A DNA stretch of 64,000 nt from Elephas maximus indicus. Taxonomy: Eukaryota; Chordata; Mammalia; Proboscidea; Elephantidae. The stretch is from contig NC_064819.1 of assembly GCF_024166365.1 (NCBI RefSeq), positions 111,644,293 through 111,708,292 on the forward strand, in the 5' to 3' direction. This document shows, one piece after another, positions 59,701-64,000 of the stretch (its first letter is position 1; each line of letters begins with the position of its first letter). Position numbers and translations under genes: made by a program. The notes under the pieces are model-generated. The model saw only the letters and a list, made by a program, of their open reading frames with translations, was not told the origin of the DNA and ran no database searches.

Positions 59701-61705
59701 GCCAGTTGTAAACAGACAGGCGATAATAACAATTCTCGACCAGGAGCCTGATGCTAGGAATAGGATGTCCTCCAGCAGGGTGTTCACTACCTCCACGTCC
59801 CAGACATCTCCAGGTAGGTAATTTCACATAATTAAGAACTGCCCCCCAGCCTGGAAGACCAGCAGATGTGATTCTCACCAGTGTAAGAGAAATGCACGTT
59901 TCTCTCATGTTTTCTCCTTGGGCATATCAGCAACATAGTCATGTTGGATTATTAAGATTTCCGGTGCCATCTTATCTTCCTTTTCTTTCCTGAATTCATT
60001 TATCAAGCATTTATTGAAGCCTTGTGATATATACAAACCCTGTGCTAGGCACTTAGAATATAAACAAATCAGGCAGTTCCTGCATCACTGAGCTCTGTCT
60101 AATTGAGAAGACAGTTACTACTCATCATTTATAAAATACTCAGAATTTGCCAGGCCCTGCACAGAATGAGGAAACCCTGGTGACGTAGTGGTTAAGTGCT
60201 ATGGCTGCTAACGAAAGGGTTGGCAGTTCAGATCTGCCAGGCGCTCCTTGGAAACTCTATGGAGCAGTTCTACTCTGTTCTGTAGGGTTGCTAAGAGTCA
60301 GAATCAACTCAACGGCGCTGAGTTTGGTTTTGGTTTGGCACAGAATGAATGCACTGACTCCTAAAATATTACTGAAGGTCAGATATGCCCAGGAAATAAA
60401 CTTTTATCAATAAGAGTGGGCAAACTATTTTTTCAAAAGAAGGGTCTTACGTCTTATAAAAAAAGTAGTTAACAGCTGTCCCTCCCTCTTTATTGAAGAA
60501 GTCACTCAAGAGTGGGCAGCTGACCATTCGTGGCTGTGGTTTTCCCCTCTTCCCCATCCCCAGCTTTAATTCTTTCGGCAAGAGTAAATAACCTAATTTT
60601 TCCCAGCACTGTTTTTCTGATGAACAAACCCGTACTCATTAAAGACAAATTGGAAAGTGAAGTATGAAAAGGCAATGTGACTTTTAAAAAATCACTTTAT
60701 GTTGCCTATCCCTTTGCAGCAATAAATGACTCTGTCATCTGGGACAGACCATCCGTGATGGGCTCCTACGATCAGGACTGTGGTTGTTTCAGAACTGTCG
60801 ACTGGGGTTGGAATAATTTCATCTCGCATCAAATGCTAAAAAGGAGGAGCTTCCTGAAAAATGATGACCTCATCATTTTTGTGGACTTTGAAGGTACTTT
60901 TGCTGGTCTTTCTAAAGCAATAATCCTATGCTCTGGGTGTTCTACTGATTTTATGTTGATTTTTAAGCAACTCATGGAAGATGGGAGTTTTTTGGGGGAG
61001 ACGAGGTAAAAGAAAAAATGTAAGAGGACCACGTTTTATGCAATTGTTCAAGGACTCATATATTTATTTTAATTGTCCTTGGGAGAAGCTAAAATTTTAG
61101 TGGCGTCATTTTTGATAATTTATCAAATATTACAGTTGGCTGACTTCAGTATCATTTCAACCAATCCATCCATGCTAGCTTTATGCTTCTTTTCACAAGT
61201 TAAATAAAAATGCAGTTGGACCATTTTAAAGGAAAAATAGCTGGCATTATGAGAATCAGCTGAGCTCAAAGCTGCTCTTCGATGTCACTCAAGTTCACTT
61301 CCATGAGGGTCAGAGGGGCCCCTGAGAACTTTCTCCAGAAGCAGAAATTAATTGTAGTAGGTTATTAATCCTGGTTCTTCCTCATGACCCTTTATTTCCT
61401 GAAGATATCACCCACCTCAGCAAGACTGAAGTTCCCACTATAAACACAAGGCTGGTCCCCCAAGACCTCATTCTCCAAGGTCAGGAGCAGCAGGCCTCAG
61501 AGGAAGCCACAGGGAAGGCCTTGGTAGAGGAAGCCCTACCCAGCAGCCTGGGCCAGGGGCCACCCAGCCGACAGAAGCGGTCAGTGGAGAACATGAGCCC
61601 CATGGAGGACCACAAGGGGCCACAGTACTTCAGAGACCCATGTGACCCCAACCCTTGCCAAAATGATGGCACATGTGTGAACATGAAGGGGATGGCAAGC
61701 TGCAG
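35656..61705 (+). CDS. MEP1A: MEP1A, meprin A subunit alpha (13 coding exons, 3' end outside window)
   Basis: Joined exons 35656-35724, 35811-35835, 35931-35981, 40922-40962, 41488-41563, 45597-45714, 48161-48336, 52590-52811, 53664-53813, 57007-57222, 59340-59813, 60720-60893 and 61405-61705 give one open frame of 697 codons plus 2 bases. Residues 1-23 are a signal peptide. About 24-65 are the propeptide. About 66-259 are the astacin protease, with zinc ligands H155, H159, H165, catalytic E156 and Met-turn M212. About 260-430 are MAM, about 431-595 MATH, 653-656 the RQKR furin-type site, and 675 onward an EGF-like start. Meprin alpha is a brush-border and secreted zinc endopeptidase of intestine and kidney; it cleaves peptides, cytokines and matrix proteins, and furin-type cleavage releases it from its membrane anchor. 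I recognise it by near-identity to human MEP1A from memory. The final exon is not in the 2.3 kb after 61705. MEP1B is excluded by the furin-site linker and by sequence. Confidence 0.97.
35811..35835 (+). CDS. MEP1A: MEP1A exon 2: propeptide micro-exon
   Basis: A 25-base exon encoding IKHLSEEN plus the first base of the next codon. The acceptor is TTTCAG after a pyrimidine stretch and the donor is AATG|GTAAGA. It starts the propeptide. It is supported by the colinear match to the meprin alpha N-terminus and by exact phase fit with exons 1 and 3. Confidence 0.9.
35931..35981 (+). CDS. MEP1A: MEP1A exon 3: propeptide
   Basis: Encodes [17 protein letters not shown] and the first base of the next codon. 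The acceptor TTTTAACAG follows a T-rich tract and the donor is TTAG|GTAGGT. The acidic segment is typical of the astacin-family propeptide that covers the active site before tryptic activation. Confidence 0.93.
   Translation, partial: YMMPILMNRRTFQKSI
35982..36655. other. MEP1A intron 3, start: nothing recognised
   Basis: No repeat or exon recognised; frames here are short. Confidence 0.5.
36655..36780 (-). mobile_element. MIR
   Basis: TTTTCATTTTGCAGGAAGGG and AACTTGCCCAAGATCACAAG: reverse MIR core. Confidence 0.65.
36781..36984 (-). mobile_element. AfroSINE B
   Basis: CCAGGTGCCACAGAGTCGAC start, AGAACTGTGCTCCGTAGGGT, end CACCATTCAGGGACTCC. Confidence 0.9.
36985..37700. other. MEP1A intron 3, no feature recognised
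   Basis: AT-rich intronic DNA without a clear repeat or exon. Confidence 0.5.
37990..38190 (+). mobile_element. AfroSINE B
   Basis: GGAGTCCCTGGGTGGTACCA head, GTGGAGCATAGCTCTACTTT, T/C-rich end. Confidence 0.9.
38205..38345 (-). mobile_element. MER5A fragment
   Basis: AAAGTGTGTTCTATAGGCCA and GGGCTTCTGAATCACCACCT in the order of MER5A. Confidence 0.5.
38450..38612 (-). mobile_element. MER5A (hAT-Charlie)
   Basis: AATGTGGTCCCCCAGCCAGC, GACCTACTGAATCAGAAAAC and the end TTTGAGAACCACTG give a clear, nearly full-length match. Confidence 0.85.
38621..38832 (+). mobile_element. AfroSINE A/B-like with clear target duplication
   Basis: AAGGAGTCTTGGTGGTGCAA head, GAAGAAAGAGCTGGCAATCT, CACAACAACAGG end. 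The target duplication CTCTAAGA lies at 38613-38620 and 38833-38840, just after MER5A. Confidence 0.92.
38833..39260 (+). mobile_element. L2 3' region
   Basis: CCTCAGGACCTTTCTATCTG, CTCTGACTGCCCTTTGTTAA and the 3' end AGGTGCTAGATAAAGGAATT. A SINE scrap (39188-39233) interrupts it. Confidence 0.7.
39188..39233 (-). mobile_element. AfroSINE tail fragment
   Basis: AAACCAAACCAGTTGCGGTG, then ATCCTGACTCAGGGCGA. Confidence 0.75.
39550..39618 (+). mobile_element. AfroSINE tail fragment
   Basis: CTCTATGTGTCAGAATCAAC and TTGATGGCGGTGAGTTAGGT. Confidence 0.65.
39793..39925 (-). mobile_element. AfroSINE A-long, 3'-truncated
   Basis: CCCCATAGGGTTTTCTTAGC, TTTATGGAAGCAGATTGCCA, end TACGCCACCAGGGCCCC. 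Confidence 0.85.
39938..40076 (-). mobile_element. AfroSINE A-short
   Basis: AAAACCAAGCCCGCTGCCAT to CCGAACTCTTAACCACTG. Central deletion present; a few tail bases lost. Confidence 0.88.
40510..40690 (+). mobile_element. MIR
   Basis: CAGGAGTCAGGAGTTCTAGT and TGGACTCTGTTTCTTTCCCT in MIR order. Confidence 0.55.
40922..40962 (+). CDS. MEP1A: MEP1A exon 4: propeptide
   Basis: A 41-base exon encoding [14 protein letters not shown] after about 4.9 kb of intron 3. The acceptor is CACATTTAG and the donor CGG|GTGAGT. It holds the conserved propeptide box of meprins (LFQGDI). It ends in phase 0. Confidence 0.93.
40963..41487. other. MEP1A intron 4: nothing recognised
   Basis: 525 bp; no known repeat identified. 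Confidence 0.55.
41488..41563 (+). CDS. MEP1A: MEP1A exon 5: propeptide cleavage site and protease start
   Basis: Encodes NSRNALRDP and then [16 protein letters not shown]. By alignment with human meprin alpha the activating tryptic cut falls after R65 in SRN, which is kept. The W-x-FPVPY segment is the first strand of the astacin domain. The acceptor is TTTTCACAG and the donor TTGG|GTAATA. Confidence 0.95.
41564..42714. other. MEP1A intron 5, first part: nothing recognised
   Basis: About 1.1 kb of AT-rich intron without a recognisable repeat or exon. Confidence 0.5.
42715..42875 (+). mobile_element. MER5A fragment
   Basis: TTTCTCAAACTTTAATGTGC, TTCTGGTTCAGTAGGTCAGG and GTGATTCCAATTCTGCTGG follow MER5A in the sense direction. 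Confidence 0.75.
42953..43147 (-). mobile_element. AfroSINE B
   Basis: AAAGATAAACCTGTTGCCAT start, GTAGAACTGTGCTCTGTAGG, end CACTCCCCAGGGATTCC. Confidence 0.9.
43355..44190 (-). mobile_element. L1M-type 3' fragment
   Basis: CGTGAAAATATACAGAGCAA start; TAATATTCCATTGATGCCAC, GACATTGGGTTGTTTCCATT and GTCTAGGAATAGAATTGCTT are reverse L1 3' phrases. Confidence 0.75.
44191..45596. other. MEP1A intron 5, last part: nothing recognised
   Basis: About 1.4 kb of intron with no clear repeat or exon. Confidence 0.5.
45597..45714 (+). CDS. MEP1A: MEP1A exon 6: astacin protease, N-terminal subdomain
   Basis: Encodes residues 88-126, including [18 protein letters not shown] and the [10 protein letters not shown] strand that lines the substrate cleft. 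The cysteine in KSCVDF is the first of the astacin disulfides. The acceptor is TTTTTGCAG; the donor GG|GTTAGT is a weaker consensus. It ends in phase 2. Confidence 0.95.
45945..46215 (-). mobile_element. L1M-type 3' fragment
   Basis: ATATAACAAAACATTTGCCA, TGTTGTTTAATCATCACCAC and AAGTGGGATCATACAATTGT fit the reverse of old L1 3' UTR. Confidence 0.6.
46216..47170. other. MEP1A intron 6: mostly unassigned
   Basis: A short L1-like phrase (GTTGAGTTGTACATTTAAAA) occurs near 47046; otherwise nothing recognised. Confidence 0.45.
47256..47421 (-). mobile_element. AfroSINE A-short
   Basis: AAAAAACCAAACCCATTGAC to GATGCTACCAGGGTTTCC, with the central deletion. Flanks CCTGTTGCCAAA (47240-47251 and 47421-47433) form the target duplication. 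Confidence 0.9.
47465..47812 (+). mobile_element. L1 3' end
   Basis: GAGTGAACCCTAATGCAAAC, GACTTTAGTCAATAATAATG and AAGCCTAAAACTGCTCAAAA match the 3' end of the L1 at 4300-4600. Confidence 0.75.
48161..48336 (+). CDS. MEP1A: MEP1A exon 7: zinc-binding active site
   Basis: Encodes residues 127-185 with the astacin signature [20 protein letters not shown]. The motif [11 protein letters not shown] lies at 48243-48275 and gives zinc ligands H155, H159 and H165 and the general base E156. All catalytic residues are intact. The acceptor is TCTTTAAAG and the donor TCAG|GTGTGT. Confidence 0.97.
48469..48682 (+). mobile_element. AfroSINE B
   Basis: GAGTTCCTGGGTGGTATGAG head, GGTTCGAATTCACCTAAAGG, tail with AGTCAACTCAGTGGCAACC. 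Confidence 0.88.
48997..49203 (+). mobile_element. AfroSINE B-like with CAACAA tail
   Basis: GACCTGGATGGTGCAAACAG head, ACAGTTCGAACCCATCCAGA, AACTAACAACAACAACGGG end. Confidence 0.88.
49333..49478 (+). mobile_element. RTE 3' tail fragment
   Basis: GGCTGCAACACAGCGGCTGC and GATGATGCAGGACTGGACAG to GACTCGACGGCCCCTAATAA correspond to the reverse of 27665-27800. Confidence 0.75.
49480..51085. other. MEP1A intron 7, middle: mostly unassigned
   Basis: A weak MER5-like phrase (CATGTCAGAATCACCTGTGG) at 50139; poly(A)/poly(T) near 49910. No exon. Confidence 0.45.
51090..51312 (+). mobile_element. Short hAT-type DNA transposon
   Basis: TAAATAAAGTTTTATTGGAA, CATTCATTTACATATTGTCT and CAACAGAGACCCATATGGCC; end GTGACCAACCCCT. 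Same family as 26567-26770. Confidence 0.7.
51313..52250. other. MEP1A intron 7, end: nothing recognised
   Basis: No repeat or exon identified. Confidence 0.5.
52255..52280 (+). repeat. GA-rich simple repeat
   Basis: AGAGAGAGAGTGAGGGAGAG run directly before a SINE head. Confidence 0.85.
52278..52443 (+). mobile_element. AfroSINE A with its own central deletion
   Basis: AGAGCCCTGGTGGTGCAATG head, GGTTCGAACCCACCCAGCCT, end GGCAATGGTG and a T run. The deletion joins CACCCAG to CCTAAGAAACC, unlike the A-short junction. Confidence 0.9.
52590..52811 (+). CDS. MEP1A: MEP1A exon 8: astacin C-terminal half with Met-turn
   Basis: Encodes residues 186-259. It includes [14 protein letters not shown], the Met-turn (M212) with the following zinc-site tyrosine Y214, and ends RLNRMYNC at the last astacin disulfide cysteine. 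The acceptor is CCTGACAG and the donor TGCA|GTAAGT. A 42-bp duplication lies about 100 bp downstream in the intron. Confidence 0.97.
52908..52991 (+). repeat. 42-bp tandem duplication in intron 8
   Basis: CCATGTTCTAGATAAAGGAA at 52908 and CCATGTTCTAGATAAAAGGA at 52950 start two imperfect 42-bp units. Confidence 0.8.
52992..53663. other. MEP1A intron 8, remainder: nothing recognised
   Basis: No repeat or additional exon found. Confidence 0.5.
53664..53813 (+). CDS. MEP1A: MEP1A exon 9: MAM domain start
   Basis: Encodes [19 protein letters not shown] and onward, about residues 260-309. The paired cysteines and the DHCxFE start are the hallmark of a MAM domain, which in meprins mediates subunit dimerisation. 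The acceptor is GTTTGCAG and the donor ACAG|GTTGGT. Confidence 0.95.
53814..54409. other. MEP1A intron 9, start: AT-rich, nothing recognised
   Basis: Very AT-rich between 54090 and 54260, with TATATATATATT near 54244. Confidence 0.5.
54410..54730 (+). mobile_element. MIR, split by a SINE
   Basis: AAATCTGGTTCCACCACTTA before the SINE and AGCTTCTCTGAGCAACAAG after it. Confidence 0.6.
54477..54640 (-). mobile_element. AfroSINE A-short with target duplication
   Basis: GTTGTTGTTGTTTTAGTTGC start; central deletion; CACCACCGGGGCTTCT end. The target duplication GTAACCAT is at 54469-54476 and 54641-54648. Confidence 0.92.
54731..55333. other. MEP1A intron 9, middle: nothing recognised
   Basis: No repeat or exon identified. 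Confidence 0.5.
55334..55486 (-). mobile_element. AfroSINE A-short
   Basis: AAAACCAAACTCATTGCCGT to TATGTCACCAGGTTTTCT; central deletion. The flanks TTCTAGCACCAT and TTCTAGTACCCT suggest a target duplication. Confidence 0.9.
55490..57006. other. MEP1A intron 9, end: mostly unassigned
   Basis: Only a SINE tail scrap (56556-56615) was identified. An open frame from 56819 through exon 10 is chance continuation. Confidence 0.5.
56556..56616 (+). mobile_element. AfroSINE tail fragment
   Basis: GCTATGAGTCAGAATCGACT, then CGATGGCAACAGTTTTTG and a GTTT run. Confidence 0.75.
57007..57222 (+). CDS. MEP1A: MEP1A exon 10: MAM domain core
   Basis: Encodes residues 310-381, [20 protein letters not shown] through the segment ending LVKVKTFQG. 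It is very well conserved against human meprin alpha. The acceptor is CTCTCCACAG and the donor CAAG|GTACTT. A 200-bp polypyrimidine tract begins about 50 bp after the donor. Confidence 0.96.
57274..57473 (+). repeat. 200-bp polypyrimidine tract
   Basis: Nearly pure C/T on the + strand (TTCTTCTCCTCCTTTCCCTC and similar), beginning about 50 bp after the exon 10 donor. It produces a spurious L/P/S-rich frame. Confidence 0.95.
57495..57660 (+). repeat. 83-bp tandem duplication
   Basis: Unit 1 is 57495-57577 and unit 2 is 57578-57660. Both start TTGTTTTAACCATACAATCA and end AAGGCTGATATATATTT. Only about three substitutions separate them; a third copy starts and stops at TTGTT. Confidence 0.95.
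57665..58830. other. MEP1A intron 10, middle: nothing recognised
   Basis: AT-rich intron; a T-rich run near 58105-58134. No exon. Confidence 0.5.
58830..58948. repeat. AT/AC-rich low-complexity region
   Basis: Alternating TATA, ATAC and ACAC steps such as TATACACACTTATACATATA. Confidence 0.8.
59155..59300 (+). mobile_element. MIR next to exon 11
   Basis: GTGTGACCTAGGAAAAGTTA, GAGGATTAAATGAGGTAATG and AGTAAGTGCTCAATATATGT: MIR 3' half, ending about 40 bp before the exon 11 acceptor. Confidence 0.85.
59340..59813 (+). CDS. MEP1A: MEP1A exon 11: end of MAM and most of MATH domain
   Basis: The largest coding exon (474 bases), residues 382-539. It completes MAM ([14 protein letters not shown], then the conserved [10 protein letters not shown]) and starts the MATH/TRAF-like domain at [18 protein letters not shown]. 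It contains [15 protein letters not shown] and the [12 protein letters not shown] strand. The acceptor is TGTCCTCAG; the donor is CCAG|GTAGGT. A MIR element ends about 40 bp upstream of the acceptor. Confidence 0.97.
59995..60158 (+). mobile_element. Old interspersed repeat, family not assigned
   Basis: TTTATCAAGCATTTATTGAA and CCTGTGCTAGGCACTTAGAA resemble the repeats starting at 11380 and 12785. Confidence 0.45.
60169..60337 (+). mobile_element. AfroSINE A-short with target duplication
   Basis: GGAAACCCTGGTGACGTAGT head, GCCAGGCGCTCCTTGG across the deletion, GAGTTTGGTTTTGGTTTG end. The 11-bp target duplication GCACAGAATGA is at 60159-60169 and 60338-60348. Confidence 0.95.
60720..60893 (+). 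CDS. MEP1A: MEP1A exon 12: end of MATH domain
   Basis: Encodes residues 540-597, including [17 protein letters not shown] and the [20 protein letters not shown] stretch, which closes the TRAF-like fold. The acceptor is CCTTTGCAG and the donor GAAG|GTACTT. It ends in phase 1. Confidence 0.96.
60894..61404. other. MEP1A intron 12: nothing recognised
   Basis: 511 bp without a repeat or additional exon. Confidence 0.55.
61405..61705 (+). CDS. MEP1A: MEP1A exon 13: linker with furin site and EGF-like start
   Basis: Encodes residues 598-697 plus two bases. The linker carries [14 protein letters not shown] (61569-61580) fits the R-x-K/R-R furin rule and matches the site through which meprin alpha, but not beta, is freed from the membrane. 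The exon then enters the EGF-like domain with [19 protein letters not shown]. The donor is TGCAG|GTAGGC in phase 2, so at least one more exon follows beyond the window. Confidence 0.95.
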
Positions 61706-61744
61706 GTAGGCTCCGTGGCCTGGGGAGGCAAGTGGTAGGCCACC

Positions 61745-61880
61745 AGCCATGAACTGAGTGTTTGATTAACGCTGGTAAAACACACTGTTCTCATTAATGT
61801 CACTGAACTATACACGTAGAAATGGTTGAAATGGAAGATATTTCAACCACAATAAAATTAAAAAAAAAAACAAAAACAGA
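61745..61880 (+). mobile_element. L1 3' end (short)
   Basis: TCACTGAACTATACACGTAG, GAAATGGTTGAAATGGAAGA and CACAATAAAATT followed by A-rich sequence. Confidence 0.6.
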
Positions 61881-62305
61881 TGCGCTTTGCAGGTTAGGGC
61901 AGTGACTATGTCAGATAGTCAAATGAACGTTGCTCTCTAGTTCCTTCCTTGACCCTACCCGGTGTGCCCTAGTCTGGTGGGCTTATGTTGTTGGGGCAGG
62001 GTAGGGGTCCTTCCAGGGCAGAGGAGTCTCAAGTCCTCTCTCTGGGCTTTTATCCCTTCCCCACCCCTCCTTGGGGCATTGTCAACATATTGAATGTTGT
62101 TGGAATTTCTAACTCTACCACAGCACAACCTGGGACTGTAGCCTAGGCACTTTGTAAGCCTGGCTATGACCTGTCACAGTGGGACTCAGGACCAAGATTA
62201 AAGTCTTCACTGACTGAAGATGTTATTATTAGTTATTAACTCTTATTGCTATTATTAGTTCTACTGTACCATTATTATTAGTTCTATTTTCAATAATAGT
62301 AATAA
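61880..62305. other. MEP1A intron 13, part: nothing recognised
   Basis: A short ATTATTATTAGTT-type run lies near 62224-62290. The missing last exon of MEP1A was looked for here and not seen. Confidence 0.5.
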
Positions 62306-62309
62306 GACT

Positions 62310-62527
62310 GATATTATTGACTGCTTGCAATATGTCAAGTGATCTACTAAGCACTACACACGCATGACTGAAATGAATCCTCACAGCCACCCTGTGACAT
62401 AAGGGCTCTAATTATCCCTATTTAATGCATAAGGATGTTGAAGCTTAAAGAGGTTAAGTAATTTGTCTAAAATGACCCAGATGACAAAAGCTGAAGCTGG
62501 GACTTACATGCAGGCCTGTCTGCCTGC
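62310..62527 (-). mobile_element. MIR
   Basis: AAAGAGGTTAAGTAATTTGT and GAAGCTGGGACTTACATGCA: reverse MIR core. Confidence 0.75.
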
Positions 62528-62734
62528 ACAGCTTGCTATATATAAAAGTTATTTTTATAATGTTTGTTATTTTCAAAAAAAAAAAAAAGTTTCCATAAGA
62601 GGACACATGTGACGGCAGAAACATCAGTTGATTTGATAGAACTGGAGTAGGTGTTGGAGCCACTCTGCTTGGCTTAAAATGTCTACATTTCTTCTCAGTT
62701 CTTTTCAATATCTACTTTGTTATTCTTAAAAAAA

Positions 62735-63835
62735 AAAAAAGTTTTATTTTGAAATAATTTCAGACTTACAGATATGTTGCAAAAATATCACAGGGAGTTT
62801 TCACATACCCTTCACACAGCTTCCCCTAATGTTAACATCTTAAGCACTCTCTGCGCAATGATCAAAACCTAGAAATGAGCATTGGTACAACACTGTTCAC
62901 TAAAGACCTTATTCCGGTTTCCCTGGTTTTTCCACTAATGTCCTTTTTTTATTCCTGGATCCCATCTGGGATCCCATATTACATTCAGCTACCATGTCAC
63001 CTTACTCTCTTCCAGTTTGTGACACTTCCTCAGTCTTCTCTTGTCTTCCATGACCTTGACACTTTTGAAGAATACTAGTCAGTTGCTTCGTAAGTTGTTC
63101 CCCAGTCTGGGGTTACCTGATGTTTTCTTATGATTAGATTGAGGTTATGCATCTTTGTTGTTGTTGTTGTTTTTGCAAAAATACCATAGGAGTGATAGGC
63201 CCTTCTCAGTGTATCATATCTGGAGGTACATGTCTTACTACTAGTGATGCCAACCTTGATCACCTGGCAAGGTGGTGTCTGTTGGGCCTCCACAGCAAAG
63301 TTACCATACCTCACTCTGTAATCAATAAATATCTTGGGAGAGATACTTGAAGACCATGCAGACATCCTGCTTTTCCCCAAACCCTCACGTTCTGATTTCT
63401 GCTCCCATTGGTGGGTTCTGCCCACAACCATCTTCACTGTGAGCCTTTAATGGTAATTTTCTGTTTCTACCGCTCCCTCTACATTATTAAGCGGAACTCA
63501 GTAAAGAAGGGCAGTCTCTTCTCCCCCATTCATTTATTCATTCAATTATTTATATCACTAATGACTCATAAATATTTATTTTATTCTATGGGTTATATTT
63601 TGATAATGTCAGTATTTATTTTGTTGCTCAAATCATTCCAGCTTTGGCTTTTGGGAGTCTTTTCAGGTTGGCTCCTGTGCCCTTTCAATATGCATCCATC
63701 CTTCTATGAGCACGGTCTTACTTTCTGGCACGACAGGATGCTCCAGGCTCACCTAGTATTTTCCTTGCTCCACCACTGGAATCACTTCTCCAAGAGCCCC
63801 GGTGCCTTTTATTGGAGAATACCCACATTGTTTTC
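62735..63835 (-). mobile_element. L1 3' UTR fragment
   Basis: AATAATTTCAGACTTACAGA start; CGCTCTGCGCAATGATCAAA-like region, CTGGCACGACAGGATGCTCC and CTTTTATTGGAGAATACCCA are the reverse of a long old L1 3' region. A short TTGTTGTTGTTGTT run sits at 63156. Confidence 0.7.
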
Positions 63836-64000
63836 TGAGGACTCTACAACCATGGGTCTCAACCTCTCTGCCTGATAAGTCTGTGGATGCCTGATTTCAA
63901 TATATGCCCCAGTTGGTGTCATCCTGCCCAGAGTGCAGGAAGGCCAGGGGTGGCCACTTGTGTGTCAGCTTCTAGTCGGCCAAATTATTCCTTTCCCACA

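Noticed and set aside
59246..59821. Open frame of 191 codons starting before exon 11
   Set aside because: The upstream part is MIR and intron; the true exon starts at 59340 after TGTCCTCAG and ends at 59813.
1..64000. Regularly recurring units as a CRISPR array
   Set aside because: The recurrences are dispersed SINEs in both orientations with variable spacing and target-site duplications; TTGTTG/CAACAA runs are their tails.

Overview
The window is nuclear DNA from a placental mammal of the Afrotheria, most likely an elephant or another paenungulate. About fifty copies of a tRNA-derived SINE have the AfroSINE structure: a GGAGCCCTGGTGG or GGAGTCCCTGGGTGG head, an A/B-box tRNA-like region, and a CTATGAGTCGGAATCGACTC-like tail. 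Many share a central deletion of roughly 45 bp that is known from hyraxes, sea cows and elephants. The RTE LINE and the L1 3' end seen here fit the same clade. The exact species is inference.

One protein-coding gene is present. MEP1A (meprin A subunit alpha, a secreted astacin-family zinc metalloprotease) lies on the + strand from 35656. Thirteen coding exons (35656-61705) join in frame, with GT/AG junctions, into 697 codons plus two bases. They encode a signal peptide, propeptide, astacin protease with [11 protein letters not shown] and the Met-turn, MAM domain, MATH/TRAF-like domain, a linker with an RQKR furin-type site, and the start of an EGF-like domain. The last exon or exons (rest of the EGF domain, membrane anchor, tail) are beyond 64000. 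No stop or frameshift interrupts the exons, so the gene looks functional.

Layout: 1-35400 is intergenic and made of nested repeats. It holds MIR, L1 fragments and AfroSINEs, an ERV/MaLR-like LTR near 13.2 kb, an L1 3' end at 16.8-18.3 kb, a near full-length but decayed RTE LINE at 27665-30821 on the - strand inside an older SINE, an antisense L1 at 32.8-34.1 kb, and an LTR inserted in a SINE at 34.8-35.3 kb. About 260 bp of non-repeat sequence (35396-35655) remains as proximal promoter. From 35656 on, the MEP1A introns carry further SINEs, MER5A, MIR, L2 and L1 fragments, an 83-bp tandem duplication and a 200-bp polypyrimidine tract.

No new protein-coding system was found. The most interesting structures are two short DNA-transposon-like insertions inside AfroSINE copies (18650-18780 and 34098-34320), which postdate the SINEs. 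The second group of interest is the RTE/AfroSINE relationship: shared 3' tails, internally deleted RTE derivatives, and an RTE inserted in a SINE.

SINE terms used below: A-long = GGAGCCCTGGTGG head with full middle; A-short = same head with the central deletion (paenungulate 'HSP' type); B = GGAGTCCCTGGGTGG head. Repeat boundaries are read by eye, usually to within about 5-10 bases; very old repeats are less certain.
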